This document shows positions 53,485-62,063 of a stretch of DNA of 64,000 nucleotides, in pieces. The position numbers were made by a program, and so were the translations under genes. The notes beneath the pieces were generated by a model. That model searched no databases. It was not told the origin of the DNA and saw only the letters and a program-made list of their open reading frames with translations. The DNA lies in the NCBI GenBank assembly GCA_964498585.1, contig CAZCHH010000002.1, positions 1 through 64,000 of the forward strand. The letters run 5' to 3'. Numbering within the stretch: the first letter of the stretch is position 1; each line of letters starts with the position of its first letter. Source of the stretch: JAAYJM01 sp964498585 (lineage in GTDB: Bacteria > Bacteroidota > Ignavibacteria > Kapaibacteriales > UBA2268).

Positions 53485-54104
53485 TCATTAATTATTACTG
53501 CGCCGGCTCTTCCTTTTGTGTGTGCATTAATGAGTTCAACGAAATGATTTACTTTTGAATTTGGAACCTGGACAATAAACTCAACAGCTTCTAAATAACT
53601 TTCCTGAAATGAAATAGCGAATTCATTAATTAATCTTTTAATTGTGTTTATATCTTCATATATACAAAAAACTTTTACAGTTGTAGTAAGATGAATTGTC
53701 TTAACTTTACATTTTGTTAAAACTTCGTCAGTCGCTTCAGCATAAGCTTTTGAAAGACCTCCTATTCCAAGTTTAGTGCCACCAAAATAGCGGGTAACAA
53801 CTACAACAACATCTTTGTAATTAAATTTATTAATAGTAAACAAAATTGGTTTCCCTGCAGAGCCGCTTGGTTCACCATCATCAAAAAATCGATACTCTAA
53901 ACCCTTAGCACCTATTGAATAGGCGAAACAATTATGAGTAGCATCGAAAAACTCAGAACGAATGAGACTAACAAATTCCATAGCTTTATTTTTATCAGGT
54001 GCATAACCGGCGGTAGCAATAAATTTCGAACCTTTTATTTTAATCTCTTCTCTTTTTATTCCCTCAATCGTTAAGTAAAAATCGTTTTCAATATTCTTTT
54101 GCAT
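53481..54104 (-). CDS. yigZ: YigZ/IMPACT-family protein
   Basis: 207 residues. The N-terminal IMPACT domain is well marked: KGSKFIATAGYAPDKNKA, AYSIGAKGLEYRFFDDGEP, SGSAGKPIL and VTRYFGGTKLGIGGLSKAY. A C-terminal ferredoxin-like UPF0029/DUF1949 domain follows. The family is widely conserved; a ribosome- or GCN2-related role is known only for the eukaryotic relative, and the bacterial function is uncertain. Cytoplasmic. It is divergent from bshA and its stop touches the transposase remnant. Confidence 0.9.
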   Translation of the reverse strand: MQKNIENDFYLTIEGIKREEIKIKGSKFIATAGYAPDKNKAMEFVSLIRSEFFDATHNCFAYSIGAKGLEYRFFDDGEPSGSAGKPILFTINKFNYKDVVVVVTRYFGGTKLGIGGLSKAYAEATDEVLTKCKVKTIHLTTTVKVFCIYEDINTIKRLINEFAISFQESYLEAVEFIVQVPNSKVNHFVELINAHTKGRAGAVIIND

Positions 54105-54184
54105 TTAACTTTTTTTGTTGTAATTTATTAAAATTTAATTACAAAAACTATGCAAAATTACAAAAAAAAATATAACGAGGTAAA

Positions 54185-55294
54185 ATGAAAATAGGAATGG
54201 TTTGCTACCCAACTTACGGAGGTAGCGGAATAGTTGCGACAGAACTCGGTTTAGAATTAGCTAAACGTGGCAATGAGGTGCATTTTATTAGTTATGCTTT
54301 GCCTACCCGTTTGAACCAATTTCAAGAAAATGTTTTTTTCCACAAAGTAGAATCTCCAAATTATCCTTTATTTGAATTTCAAATGTACTCTCTTACTCTT
54401 GCCGGTAAAATTATTGACGTAATTAAATACGAGGAAATTGAAGCTCTGCACGTCCATTATGCTATTCCACACGCTATTTCAGGTTTCCTTGCCAAAGAAA
54501 TACTTAAGGAATCAAATCAAATAAAACTTATCACAACTCTTCACGGCACAGATGTTACACTCGTTGGACTTGAGCCGGCTTTCAGCCCAATAGTAAAATT
54601 TGCTCTTGAACAATCTGATATTATTACTGCTGTTTCGAAATATTTAGCGGATAAAACCAAGCAACAATTCCGCATTGAAAAGCAAATCAGAGAAATACCC
54701 AATTTTGTTGACACCTCGATTTACAAAAGAGCTGAATATCAATGCTGTAAAAAACAATTTGCAACTGATAATGAAAAAATTATAACTCATATTTCAAATT
54801 TTCGACCTGTAAAAAGAGTTCCAGATGTGATTAGAATTTTTGCCGAAGTTCTTAAAACTCATTCGGCAAAACTACTTTTAATTGGAGATGGTCCTGACCG
54901 CTCTGAATGTGAACGAATAGCCCGTGAATTACAAATTTGCAAGCACATTAGATTTCTCGGGCAGCAGACTTCTCTTGTTGAATTGCTTTCATTAACCGAT
55001 ATTTTTCTTTTACCAAGCCAATCAGAAAGCTTTGGTCTTTCTGCTCTTGAAGCTATGAGCTGTGGAGTACCTGTTGTTGCAACTAATATCGGAGGTATTC
55101 CGGAAGTTGTTATTCACGGCGAAACTGGCTATGTGGCTGAACTCGGAGATGTAAGCAGAATGGCTAAATATGTTGTCGAACTAATTGATAATCCCAAAAA
55201 ATGGAATGCTTTTTCCAAAAATGCACGAAAAATTGCCGAAGAAAAGTTTAATATAAAAAAAATTGTCGACGAATATGCCTCACTTTATGAATAG
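54185..55294 (+). CDS. bshA: N-acetyl-alpha-D-glucosaminyl L-malate synthase
   Basis: First enzyme of bacillithiol synthesis: joins GlcNAc from UDP-GlcNAc to L-malate. GT4 family, 369 residues. The diagnostic start MVCYPTYGGSGIVATELG and FHKVESPNYPLFEFQ mark BshA among GT4 enzymes; LHGTDVTLVGLEP and QSESFGLSALEAMSCGVP follow (donor-binding E-x7-E in the latter). CGAGG lies 6 nt before the ATG. bshB and bshC are not in the window. Bacillithiol is known in Bacillota and many Bacteroidota, consistent with the lineage suggested. Confidence 0.92.
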   Translation: MKIGMVCYPTYGGSGIVATELGLELAKRGNEVHFISYALPTRLNQFQENVFFHKVESPNYPLFEFQMYSLTLAGKIIDVIKYEEIEALHVHYAIPHAISGFLAKEILKESNQIKLITTLHGTDVTLVGLEPAFSPIVKFALEQSDIITAVSKYLADKTKQQFRIEKQIREIPNFVDTSIYKRAEYQCCKKQFATDNEKIITHISNFRPVKRVPDVIRIFAEVLKTHSAKLLLIGDGPDRSECERIARELQICKHIRFLGQQTSLVELLSLTDIFLLPSQSESFGLSALEAMSCGVPVVATNIGGIPEVVIHGETGYVAELGDVSRMAKYVVELIDNPKKWNAFSKNARKIAEEKFNIKKIVDEYASLYE

Positions 55295-55328
55295 ATAATT
55301 TCAAGCTAATAAAAGGATTAACAATGCC

Positions 55329-55533
55329 AGAACTTCTGATGCTTCGTAGTTTTTTATTTTGTAATAAATATAGTTCTGAAATAAAAGAAATAATCACATA
55401 ACTCCCAATTAATTTTGGAGTTATTATAATTATTAGAGTAATACCAAAATTTATTTTGGTGAAAAAAGCGAAGTCAATCTTTACAATGCAAATCTTCTAA
55501 CTCCTTTATTTTCGTTATGGTGTCTGGAGTTCT
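55329..55533. mobile_element. MITE-like element, AGAACTTCTG ends
   Basis: 205 bp bounded by AGAACTTCTG (55329-55338) and CTGGAGTTCT (55524-55533), 8-9 of 10 complementary. Inside are ACTCCCAATTAATTTTGGAGTT and AATACCAAAATTTATTTTGGTG. It is a less decayed homologue of 52132-52310 and of about 25960-26160. It lies between bshA and the sensor kinase, both of which end into it. Confidence 0.7.
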
Positions 55534-55537
55534 AAAC

Positions 55538-57145
55538 TTAATCATTAACTTTTTCCAAAGGTAAGGAAAAAAAGAAAGTAGTACCAATGCCTACTTCACT
55601 TTCTACCCATAATTCCCCGAGGTTTTTTTCGATTAGTTCTTTGCAAAGAACAAGTCCTAATCCTGTTCCGGTTTCATTATCGGTGCCTTGAGTAGTAACC
55701 TGACTGTCTAACTTAAAAATTTTATCAATATTTTCTTGTAATATTCCAACCCCATTATCTTTAATTGAGCATATAATTTGATTTTTTTCTAATTTAGCAT
55801 CAGCTATTATGCTGCCACCTTTATTAGTAAATTTAATTGCATTGCTAATCAGGTTCCTAACAATAGTATTAACCATATTAGGGTCTGCAAAACAAAGATA
55901 ATTGCAGGGAACATTATTAGATAGAGAAATATTCTTTTGTTCTGCAACTGGTTTATTCAGTTGAATCACTAATTCGAGAATTTGAAAAAGTGAAAATGAT
56001 TCAGGTGTGTATTCAATTTTTCCTCTTTGGATTCTTGACCAGTGCAATAAATTCTCAACTAATTTATAAATATTATTTGAAGATGTATATAAACTATCAA
56101 CAATTTCAATTAATTCTTCTTTTCCCAAATAATCTAAATTATTTTTTAAAATTTCAATATATCCGCGAAGGCATTGCAAAGGATTTTTTAAATCATGAGA
56201 TATTAAGGAAAAAAGCTTATCTTTACTTGCATTTAACTCGCGTAGCTGTTCTTCAGATTCAGATAGTTTATTATTTAAAAAGACTAATTCGTGAGTACTT
56301 TGTTCAGCCATTTCTCTTGAAATGTGTAGTTCTTCAATAAATCTTTCCATCTGTTCGTCAGCGATTCTCCTTGAAGTAATATCACGGAAATATCCGCATA
56401 AACACATTTCACCTTTTAAATAAATTTCAGAAAAAACAAATTCAATAGAAAAAACATCACCGTTTTTATTTCTTGCTTCTATTGCGCCAATATTTTGAAT
56501 AATTTTTTTTGATATATCACTTGAGAAGTCAGAAAATGATTTTTTATAAAAGTCCTGATATGTAACTGGAGCAATTAGTTCGTATAGTTCTTTCCCGATA
56601 GCTTCCTCAGAAGTAAAGCCAAATATATTAGTGGCAGCATTATTCCAATAAGAAATTTTGGATTTACTATTAATAAAAACAATAGCATCTTTAGCAGAAT
56701 CAACAATACTGCGGAACATTTCTTCACTTTCAGAAAGCTGCTCTAATTGTTTTTCCTTTTCGTTTTCAATTTGATGCCGGTAAATATAAAAATCAATAAT
56801 AATTGGTAACTGGTCATTTATAGAGAAATTTTTTGTAAAAAAACCTACAGCATTTGCTTGTTTGGCTTTTTCATAAGTTTTTGAATCTTTATATGATGTA
56901 AGAAATATTACAGGTATATTCCATCGTTCTTTAAGTAGTTTTGTTGTTTCAATTCCATCAACCTCGCCATCAAGAATTACATCCATAATAACTAAATCAG
57001 GAACTTCGTTTTCAATCATCTTTAATGCATCTTCAGAATTTGTAGCAATGCCAATTACATCGTATTGATTATGTCGAAGTAAGATTTTTAAATTAGTAGC
57101 AACAACAATTTGGTCCTCGACTATTAGTATTTTCCCTTTTGACAT
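55538..57145 (-). CDS. Response-regulator/PAS/histidine-kinase hybrid protein
   Basis: 535 residues, cytoplasmic, in an order reversed from the usual: receiver domain first (residues 1-120, phospho-acceptor D55 in VIMDVILDG, K105 in FFTKNFS), PAS domain (about 140-255; SKISYWNNAATNIFGFTSEE), a coiled coil, then HisKA with H317 (SHDLKNPLQCLRGY) and HATPase_c (NLISNAIKFTNKGG, DNGVGI, GTGLGLVLCKEL). The receiver probably gates its kinase. No output gene is beside it, so the regulon is unknown. It ends 4 nt before the MITE-like element. Confidence 0.9.
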   Translation of the reverse strand: MSKGKILIVEDQIVVATNLKILLRHNQYDVIGIATNSEDALKMIENEVPDLVIMDVILDGEVDGIETTKLLKERWNIPVIFLTSYKDSKTYEKAKQANAVGFFTKNFSINDQLPIIIDFYIYRHQIENEKEKQLEQLSESEEMFRSIVDSAKDAIVFINSKSKISYWNNAATNIFGFTSEEAIGKELYELIAPVTYQDFYKKSFSDFSSDISKKIIQNIGAIEARNKNGDVFSIEFVFSEIYLKGEMCLCGYFRDITSRRIADEQMERFIEELHISREMAEQSTHELVFLNNKLSESEEQLRELNASKDKLFSLISHDLKNPLQCLRGYIEILKNNLDYLGKEELIEIVDSLYTSSNNIYKLVENLLHWSRIQRGKIEYTPESFSLFQILELVIQLNKPVAEQKNISLSNNVPCNYLCFADPNMVNTIVRNLISNAIKFTNKGGSIIADAKLEKNQIICSIKDNGVGILQENIDKIFKLDSQVTTQGTDNETGTGLGLVLCKELIEKNLGELWVESEVGIGTTFFFSLPLEKVND

Positions 57146-57162
57146 TAGTTCTCCAAAACAAA

Positions 57163-57837
57163 TTAATTCTCATTAAATCTATTTGTACAAGAAGGATTAT
57201 CATTCACTGGATTATTAACCATAGTTGAAACCATATACATTTCCATTTTGTCTGAACTATATGGTTCCATAAGTTTTTCAATTAATTTCATATCAAATTT
57301 TTCATTCGAGAGCCATTCTAAAATCATATCATTTTGCAATATAACTGGCATTCTGCTATGTATTCCATTCATTAATTCATTCGCTTTAGTTGTAATAATA
57401 GTGCCAGATTGAATAACAATATCATCAGAATTTTTCCAGGAATCCCAAAGCCCTGCAAAAGCAAATGGCTCCTGTGATTTTAAACTGATAAAATATGGTA
57501 ACTTTTTATTAGAAGAGTTTTTATCCCACTCATAAAAACCGTCAGCAAATATAATACAACGCTTAGATTTAAGAGAATAGCGAAATGAAGGTTTTTCCTG
57601 CAAAGTTTCAATTCTTGCATTAATCAATTTGCTACCAATTTTTTCATCTTTTGACCAAAAAGGAATCAATCCCCATTTTATATATTGAATTGAAGTAGAT
57701 TTTGTATTCAAAACAGATAGTATGTTTTGCGAAGGTGCAATATTATATCTGGGAGTAACTTCTACTTCTGATTTTAAACCGTTTACTAATTTTTCAATCT
57801 GTTTAGTTTTTGCTGATAATGCGAATCTACCACACAT
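57163..57837 (-). CDS. SRAP-domain protein (YedK/HMCES family)
   Basis: Crosslinks to abasic sites in single-stranded DNA, shielding them. 224 residues. The catalytic Cys2 follows the initiator Met (MCGRFALS). Other family residues: N in YNIAPSQ, E in FADGFYEWDK and H in GIHSRMPVIL. It starts 1 nt after the PASTA gene stop and lies 17 nt before the sensor kinase, so the three are co-directional. No SOS genes are nearby. Confidence 0.93.
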   Translation of the reverse strand: MCGRFALSAKTKQIEKLVNGLKSEVEVTPRYNIAPSQNILSVLNTKSTSIQYIKWGLIPFWSKDEKIGSKLINARIETLQEKPSFRYSLKSKRCIIFADGFYEWDKNSSNKKLPYFISLKSQEPFAFAGLWDSWKNSDDIVIQSGTIITTKANELMNGIHSRMPVILQNDMILEWLSNEKFDMKLIEKLMEPYSSDKMEMYMVSTMVNNPVNDNPSCTNRFNEN

Positions 57838-57838
57838 A

Positions 57839-58570
57839 TTATTTTGTAACCGTTAAATCAATAAATGAATTTTCTTTTAAAAGTAATCCTGCAGCCGGAG
57901 TCTGATTAATTACAGTGTTCGGTTGAAAAGTTTCGTTCTTTATATAAGTTATATTGCCCACTTGCAGTTTTGATTCAACAAGAATATTTTGGGCTTCTTC
58001 AAGTGGAAGTAAAGAAAGCTGGGGAACAACGACCATAAGTTCAGTCCCTTTACTGACAACTACATCAACATTGCTCCCAAAAGGAACTTCTTTACCAGAA
58101 CTGATTTTTTGAGAAATTATAGTATCAATGCCATACGTTTCACTATATTCATAAACAATGTCGCCTATGTTTAAGCCCAAATTCATCAAATCTATACGGG
58201 CAGTGCGGAGTGGCTTGCCAACTACGTATGGGACAGTAAGTGTTTCGGCACCTTTACTAACAATTAATGATATAGCCCTTCCTTCTTTTACATATTGAAA
58301 AGGTTTTGGGATTTGATTAATAACAATTCCAGCAGGATAGTTTTCACTATATTGCTCTGTAATTTTTTCAATTTTTAATGAATTTTGGTTTAATATTACT
58401 TTTGCAACTTCAATTTTTTTCCCTATCATATTTGGGAGCTTGATTGATGCTTTTTGCCCTATTATTGTTGGTAAAATAAATGAATTAACAATAACTACTG
58501 CTATGATTAAAGTCAGAATGAAAACAGATAATACAATTAAATATGGATATATTCCTTTAAAACTCTTCAT
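57839..58570 (-). CDS. Membrane-anchored PASTA-domain protein
   Basis: 243 residues. One N-terminal membrane helix (YPYLIVLSVFILTLIIAVVIV) anchors three PASTA domains facing outside: approximately 41-110 (LPNMIGKKIEVAKVILNQ), 111-180 (VPYVVGKPLRTARIDLMNLG) and 181-243 (VPQLSLLPLEEAQNILVES). PASTA domains bind peptidoglycan-like fragments in Ser/Thr kinases and PBPs, but neither a kinase nor a transpeptidase domain is present here. A free PASTA protein may be a wall-sensing or scaffold factor. It precedes the SRAP gene by 1 nt. Confidence 0.85.
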   Translation of the reverse strand: MKSFKGIYPYLIVLSVFILTLIIAVVIVNSFILPTIIGQKASIKLPNMIGKKIEVAKVILNQNSLKIEKITEQYSENYPAGIVINQIPKPFQYVKEGRAISLIVSKGAETLTVPYVVGKPLRTARIDLMNLGLNIGDIVYEYSETYGIDTIISQKISSGKEVPFGSNVDVVVSKGTELMVVVPQLSLLPLEEAQNILVESKLQVGNITYIKNETFQPNTVINQTPAAGLLLKENSFIDLTVTK

Positions 58571-58828
58571 TTTTATTACTTATTATAATAATTTTTATTC
58601 ATTTTTTAGTTAAACAAAATACTAAAATACAAATAAAAATTAAAAGTTATAAATAATTTTCCGGACAATATATAAATAAGTTTTTCAAATAAATTTAAAA
58701 ATAAAAAATTATTCAGTGATAATCCATCTTTTCGAACTCGTCACTTTTTACAAATATCAACCTTGAAGTGAGTTCATATCATACTTGAAACAAATAGTGG
58801 AATATCTTTAAAAATGTATATTGAATCT

Positions 58829-59983
58829 TTAATACCCTTTCAATCTTTCAATTCCAGCAAGAAGCACCTCGTCTTTCTTTGCAAAGCATAGGCGTAGCAT
58901 AGATTTACCTTCATCTGATTTTGAATAAAAAACTGAAGGCGGTATAGTTGCAACACCTTTTTTTTCTACTAATTCCATTGCACATTTTATATCATCAATC
59001 TGTTTTTCTGCTGGAATATCAACCATCATAAAATAGCTACCCTTTGGTAAATGTGGTTTAAACTTTGTATTCTTCAATTCATTAAAGAGGAAATCACGCT
59101 TGCTTTGATATAATTTCCTAAATTCCGGAAGATAACTTTCTAACTGAGAAAGTGCAAAAGCCATTGCGTGCTGTCCGGGAGTATTGACCGCATAAGCAGT
59201 CCACTGGTGTATTTTTTGAATTGCTGAAGTTAAAGCTGGCGGGGCAACAGCATAACCTATTTTCCAGCCGGTCATTCCAAATGTTTTGCCCATAGATGAA
59301 ATCGTTACGGTGCGTTCTTTCATTTCCGGAAGCGTTGCAAATGGTATGTGCTGCACATTGTCAAAAGTTAAAAATTCATAGACCTCATCTGAAATAACAA
59401 GCAAATCGTATCTTTTTGCCAATTTCGCTATCAGGTTCAGCTCTTCTAATGTCCACACTTTACCAGTAGGATTATGTGGATTATTCAAAACTATTGCTTT
59501 CGTTTTTTGGGTAATATGAGCTTCGAACTCAAAAAAATCGAAAAGAAAATCGGGTTTATGCAAAGTTATAAATTTTGGAGTTGCTCCGGATAAGAGTAAA
59601 TCAGCATAATAGCCATCGTAATAGGGCTCAAAAAGGATTACCTCATCACCTTCCTCGAAAAAAGCATTAAAAGTAGAATAAAGAGCTTCAGTTGCGCCGG
59701 CTGTTACTGTGATTTCTGTATCTGGATTGAAATCAAGAGAATAATAATTTTTATAAACATTGCTAATTGCCTTTCTAAAAGTGAGTGTGCCGTTCATTGG
59801 AGCGTATTGATTTTTTCCGTTTTTCATTGCTTTGTATGCTTCTTCCATAATCCACGCCGGTCCATCGAAATCCGGAAATCCCTGCCCTAGATTTACCGCT
59901 TTATGCTTTATGGCAAGCTGGCTCATAGTGGCAAAAATTGAGGTTTTCACTTTCAAAATCCTATTTGCCTCAAAGTTTTTCAT
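58829..59983 (-). CDS. Class I/II aminotransferase, YbdL/KAT-like
   Basis: PLP enzyme of 384 residues, cytoplasmic. The N-terminal VNLGQGFPDFDGPAWIM is typical of the methionine/kynurenine aminotransferase subgroup. PLP contacts include N171 (NNPHNPTG), D199/Y202 (VISDEVYE) and the Schiff-base K233 (SSMGKTFGMTGW). The likely reaction is transamination of methionine or an aromatic amino acid with a 2-oxo acid. It overlaps rsmI by 14 nt, so the two are coupled. The true substrate is not determined. Confidence 0.88.
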   Translation of the reverse strand: MKNFEANRILKVKTSIFATMSQLAIKHKAVNLGQGFPDFDGPAWIMEEAYKAMKNGKNQYAPMNGTLTFRKAISNVYKNYYSLDFNPDTEITVTAGATEALYSTFNAFFEEGDEVILFEPYYDGYYADLLLSGATPKFITLHKPDFLFDFFEFEAHITQKTKAIVLNNPHNPTGKVWTLEELNLIAKLAKRYDLLVISDEVYEFLTFDNVQHIPFATLPEMKERTVTISSMGKTFGMTGWKIGYAVAPPALTSAIQKIHQWTAYAVNTPGQHAMAFALSQLESYLPEFRKLYQSKRDFLFNELKNTKFKPHLPKGSYFMMVDIPAEKQIDDIKCAMELVEKKGVATIPPSVFYSKSDEGKSMLRLCFAKKDEVLLAGIERLKGY

Positions 59984-60668
59984 TTTTCTTTCCTTCTAAA
60001 ATAATCACAAATTCACCTTTAATTGAACTTTTGCTTTTTAATGCTTCTTTACATTCAATTAGAGTTCCCCTGATATACTCTTCAAATACTTTCGTTAGCT
60101 CCCTTGCAAAACAAATTCTTCTTTGAACTCCGCAGTATTTAATTAATTCGTCAATAATTTTTTCAATTTTATATGGCGATTCAAAAATTATTGAAGTGCA
60201 ATCACTATTTGCAAGATTTTGTAAAAAAGTCTGGCGTCCTTTCTTTTGAGGGGGAAACCCAAAGAATCTGAATTGGTCTGTAGGAAGTCCACTTGCAACG
60301 AGAGCTGTAATTGTTGAGCTTGCCCCGGGAAGGGAAACAACATCAATAGCATTTTCTACGCATTTCACTACCAAACGATAAGCTGGGTCTGAAATGCCCG
60401 GTGTTCCGGCATCGCTTGCCACTGCAATGCTTTTTCCTTCCTGCAAGTATTTAATCAAAATACTTGCTTTTTCCTTTTCGTTATGCTCGTGATAGCTTTC
60501 CAACTTTTTCGCTGAGATGCTATGGTGTTTGAGCAACATTCCAGTGCGTCGTGTATCTTCGCAGGCGATTTTATCAACTTCTGCAAGCACTTTTATTGCC
60601 CTTAGTGTTATGTCTTCCATGTTTCCAATCGGAGTTGGAACAATATATAATTTTCCATTTTCTTTCAT
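59970..60668 (-). CDS. rsmI: 16S rRNA 2'-O-ribose C1402 methyltransferase RsmI
   Basis: SAM-dependent enzyme that methylates the ribose of C1402 in 16S rRNA. 232 residues of the tetrapyrrole-methylase fold: LYIVPTPIGNMEDITLRAI, ACEDTRRTGMLLKHH, VASDAGTPGISDPAYRL, and SLPGASSTITALVASGLP. The length is slightly under the 280 of E. coli, the missing part being the variable C-terminus. It leads into the aminotransferase gene by a 14-nt overlap. Nearby upstream DNA has no obvious promoter box of the TAnnTTTG type. Confidence 0.93.
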   Translation of the reverse strand: MKENGKLYIVPTPIGNMEDITLRAIKVLAEVDKIACEDTRRTGMLLKHHSISAKKLESYHEHNEKEKASILIKYLQEGKSIAVASDAGTPGISDPAYRLVVKCVENAIDVVSLPGASSTITALVASGLPTDQFRFFGFPPQKKGRQTFLQNLANSDCTSIIFESPYKIEKIIDELIKYCGVQRRICFARELTKVFEEYIRGTLIECKEALKSKSSIKGEFVIILEGKKNEKL

Positions 60669-61216
60669 AATTAAAGTAAATTAACAAATTTTTTGGAATT
60701 TTCGTAGAGATTTTCAGATAATTTTAAATAGCTGGTTTTTTGTTATTTTAGGGGGGTAAAGAGAAGTCATACTAACAACAGAGTTGATAGTTTGATTGAA
60801 AAAATTACATTTTTTGCAAACCTTTTGTTTTATTCATACTTAAAAATCCACTACCAATCTGTTTTAGCAGCTAATTAAAAAGTTTGCATATATTCCTCTT
60901 CAGGTATATATCCACAAATATTTTTTTCAAAAAAAAAAAAATAAATTTTTGTTTGTTTTTTATTGAAAAATGTTTTAATTTGCTTTTGGTTTAAAAAAAG
61001 AGGAAAAAAAAATAGAGAAAAAAATATCTTGGCTTAATTGAGTAAGTTATGGATTTTGTTTAGTTTGTTTCCCTAAATGAAAATAAAAACTTGCAAAGTT
61101 AAGCGGAAACACAAGATAAATTATAAAAAAACATCCTCCGCGTGGAAGTCGGCACTTTTTAAGCGAAGGATGACATTAACTCACTAATGTTTTACAAATT
61201 TAAGGAAAAATTAATT
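60669..61216. other. AT-rich intergenic region with a hairpin near the end
   Basis: Mostly long A/T runs (for example 60930-61030). A GTCATACTAACAACAGAGTTGATAG stretch at 60767 resembles the hairpin near 21563. CATCCTCCGC/GCGAAGGATG (61133-61142 and 61164-61173, 9 of 10 paired) lies 44 nt before the chosen start of the next gene. No gene is seen. Confidence 0.5.
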
Positions 61217-61804
61217 ATGAAGAAACTTTTTCTTCTAGTTGCTGCTTTAGCAATAGTGTTTGCTAATGTGGATGTAAATGCACAATGTCCTCCTGGCTAC
61301 ACATCGCATGTTAATGATATTACTTACGATGGTTGCACTTATAAATATTATTTTTGCTTAGGTATTAATCAATTTGGATTACATGAAATTGTGCTAAGTG
61401 AAATCCAAATATCAGAACCTTGTACCCCAGATGATTTCGCGCAACATGCTTCTGAAATTACAGATGCAATTCTTTTAGATATAGCTGCAGAAGGGTATAT
61501 ATACGCTGAATGGGGCTATGAAATACCGCAATGTCCAGATAATTTTTGTTCTGTTAGATGGAGGGACAGAATTTGTTACAGCAAGGTTTGGATTCATGAC
61601 GAAATAGAAAAAAAATATATAATGAATAGGTGTCCTGATGGATATGACAAAGATGGCAGGCCAGTTTATGAAGAAAGATCTTGTGGCGAAACAGTTAGGA
61701 TTTGCTGGGAATGGGAAAACGGTGTTAAAGTTTTAAGGATTTGGAGAGGCGGTTTTCCACAAGGAAAAGAATGTCCTCCTGGATGTATAGATAATTGCGA
61801 CTAA
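61217..61804 (+). CDS. Cys-rich secreted protein, copy 3
   Basis: 195 residues from the ATG at 61217 (AAGGAAAA upstream), with a signal peptide LFLLVAALAIVFANVDVNA; an ATG 30 nt earlier would add MFYKFKEKLI before the signal. The mature chain has CPPGY at the start and a spread of cysteines (YDGCTYKYYFC, CPDNFC, RDRICYSK, NRCPDGY, RSCGETVRICWEW) and ends ECPPGCIDNCD. The final C-x-x-x-C and the CG...C...W/VY block resemble copies 1 and 2 (22056, 24214), though overall similarity is low. It lies upstream of a T9SS protein, like the other locus. Function unknown. Confidence 0.72.
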   Translation: MKKLFLLVAALAIVFANVDVNAQCPPGYTSHVNDITYDGCTYKYYFCLGINQFGLHEIVLSEIQISEPCTPDDFAQHASEITDAILLDIAAEGYIYAEWGYEIPQCPDNFCSVRWRDRICYSKVWIHDEIEKKYIMNRCPDGYDKDGRPVYEERSCGETVRICWEWENGVKVLRIWRGGFPQGKECPPGCIDNCD

Positions 61805-61840
61805 TATGTTTAATTTATATTTGAATTCTGAAAAGAATAA

Positions 61841-61877
61841 AGATGTCCTACTCGTTTCGCAGACGAGTAGGACATCT
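61841..61877. repeat. Hairpin AGATGTCCTACTCGT / ACGAGTAGGACATCT
   Basis: Perfect 15-bp arms around TTCGCAG. It shares its outer 11 bp (AGATGTCCTAC) with 17122-17154, but the inner pairs differ and remain complementary. A small GTCATTCTGACGGATGTCAGAATGAC hairpin follows at 61938-61964. Confidence 0.75.
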
Positions 61878-62063
61878 GGTAAAAAAAGTTCAGAACTATC
61901 GCAAAGCCAAAGAATCTTTTGCGAAAAAGAAAAATGCTGTCATTCTGACGGATGTCAGAATGACACTATTTATAACTTTCGCACCGTTTCCCAAACTTTA
62001 CGATAGTTTTAATAACTTAATAACTTAATAACTTAATAACCATAAATCAAACACGGAGTAACA

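Noticed and set aside
61806..62028. Two overlapping 60-66 codon frames after Cys-rich copy 3
   Set aside because: They read through hairpins 61841-61877 and 61938-61964 and the tandem TAATAACTTA stretch, so they are repeat translations.
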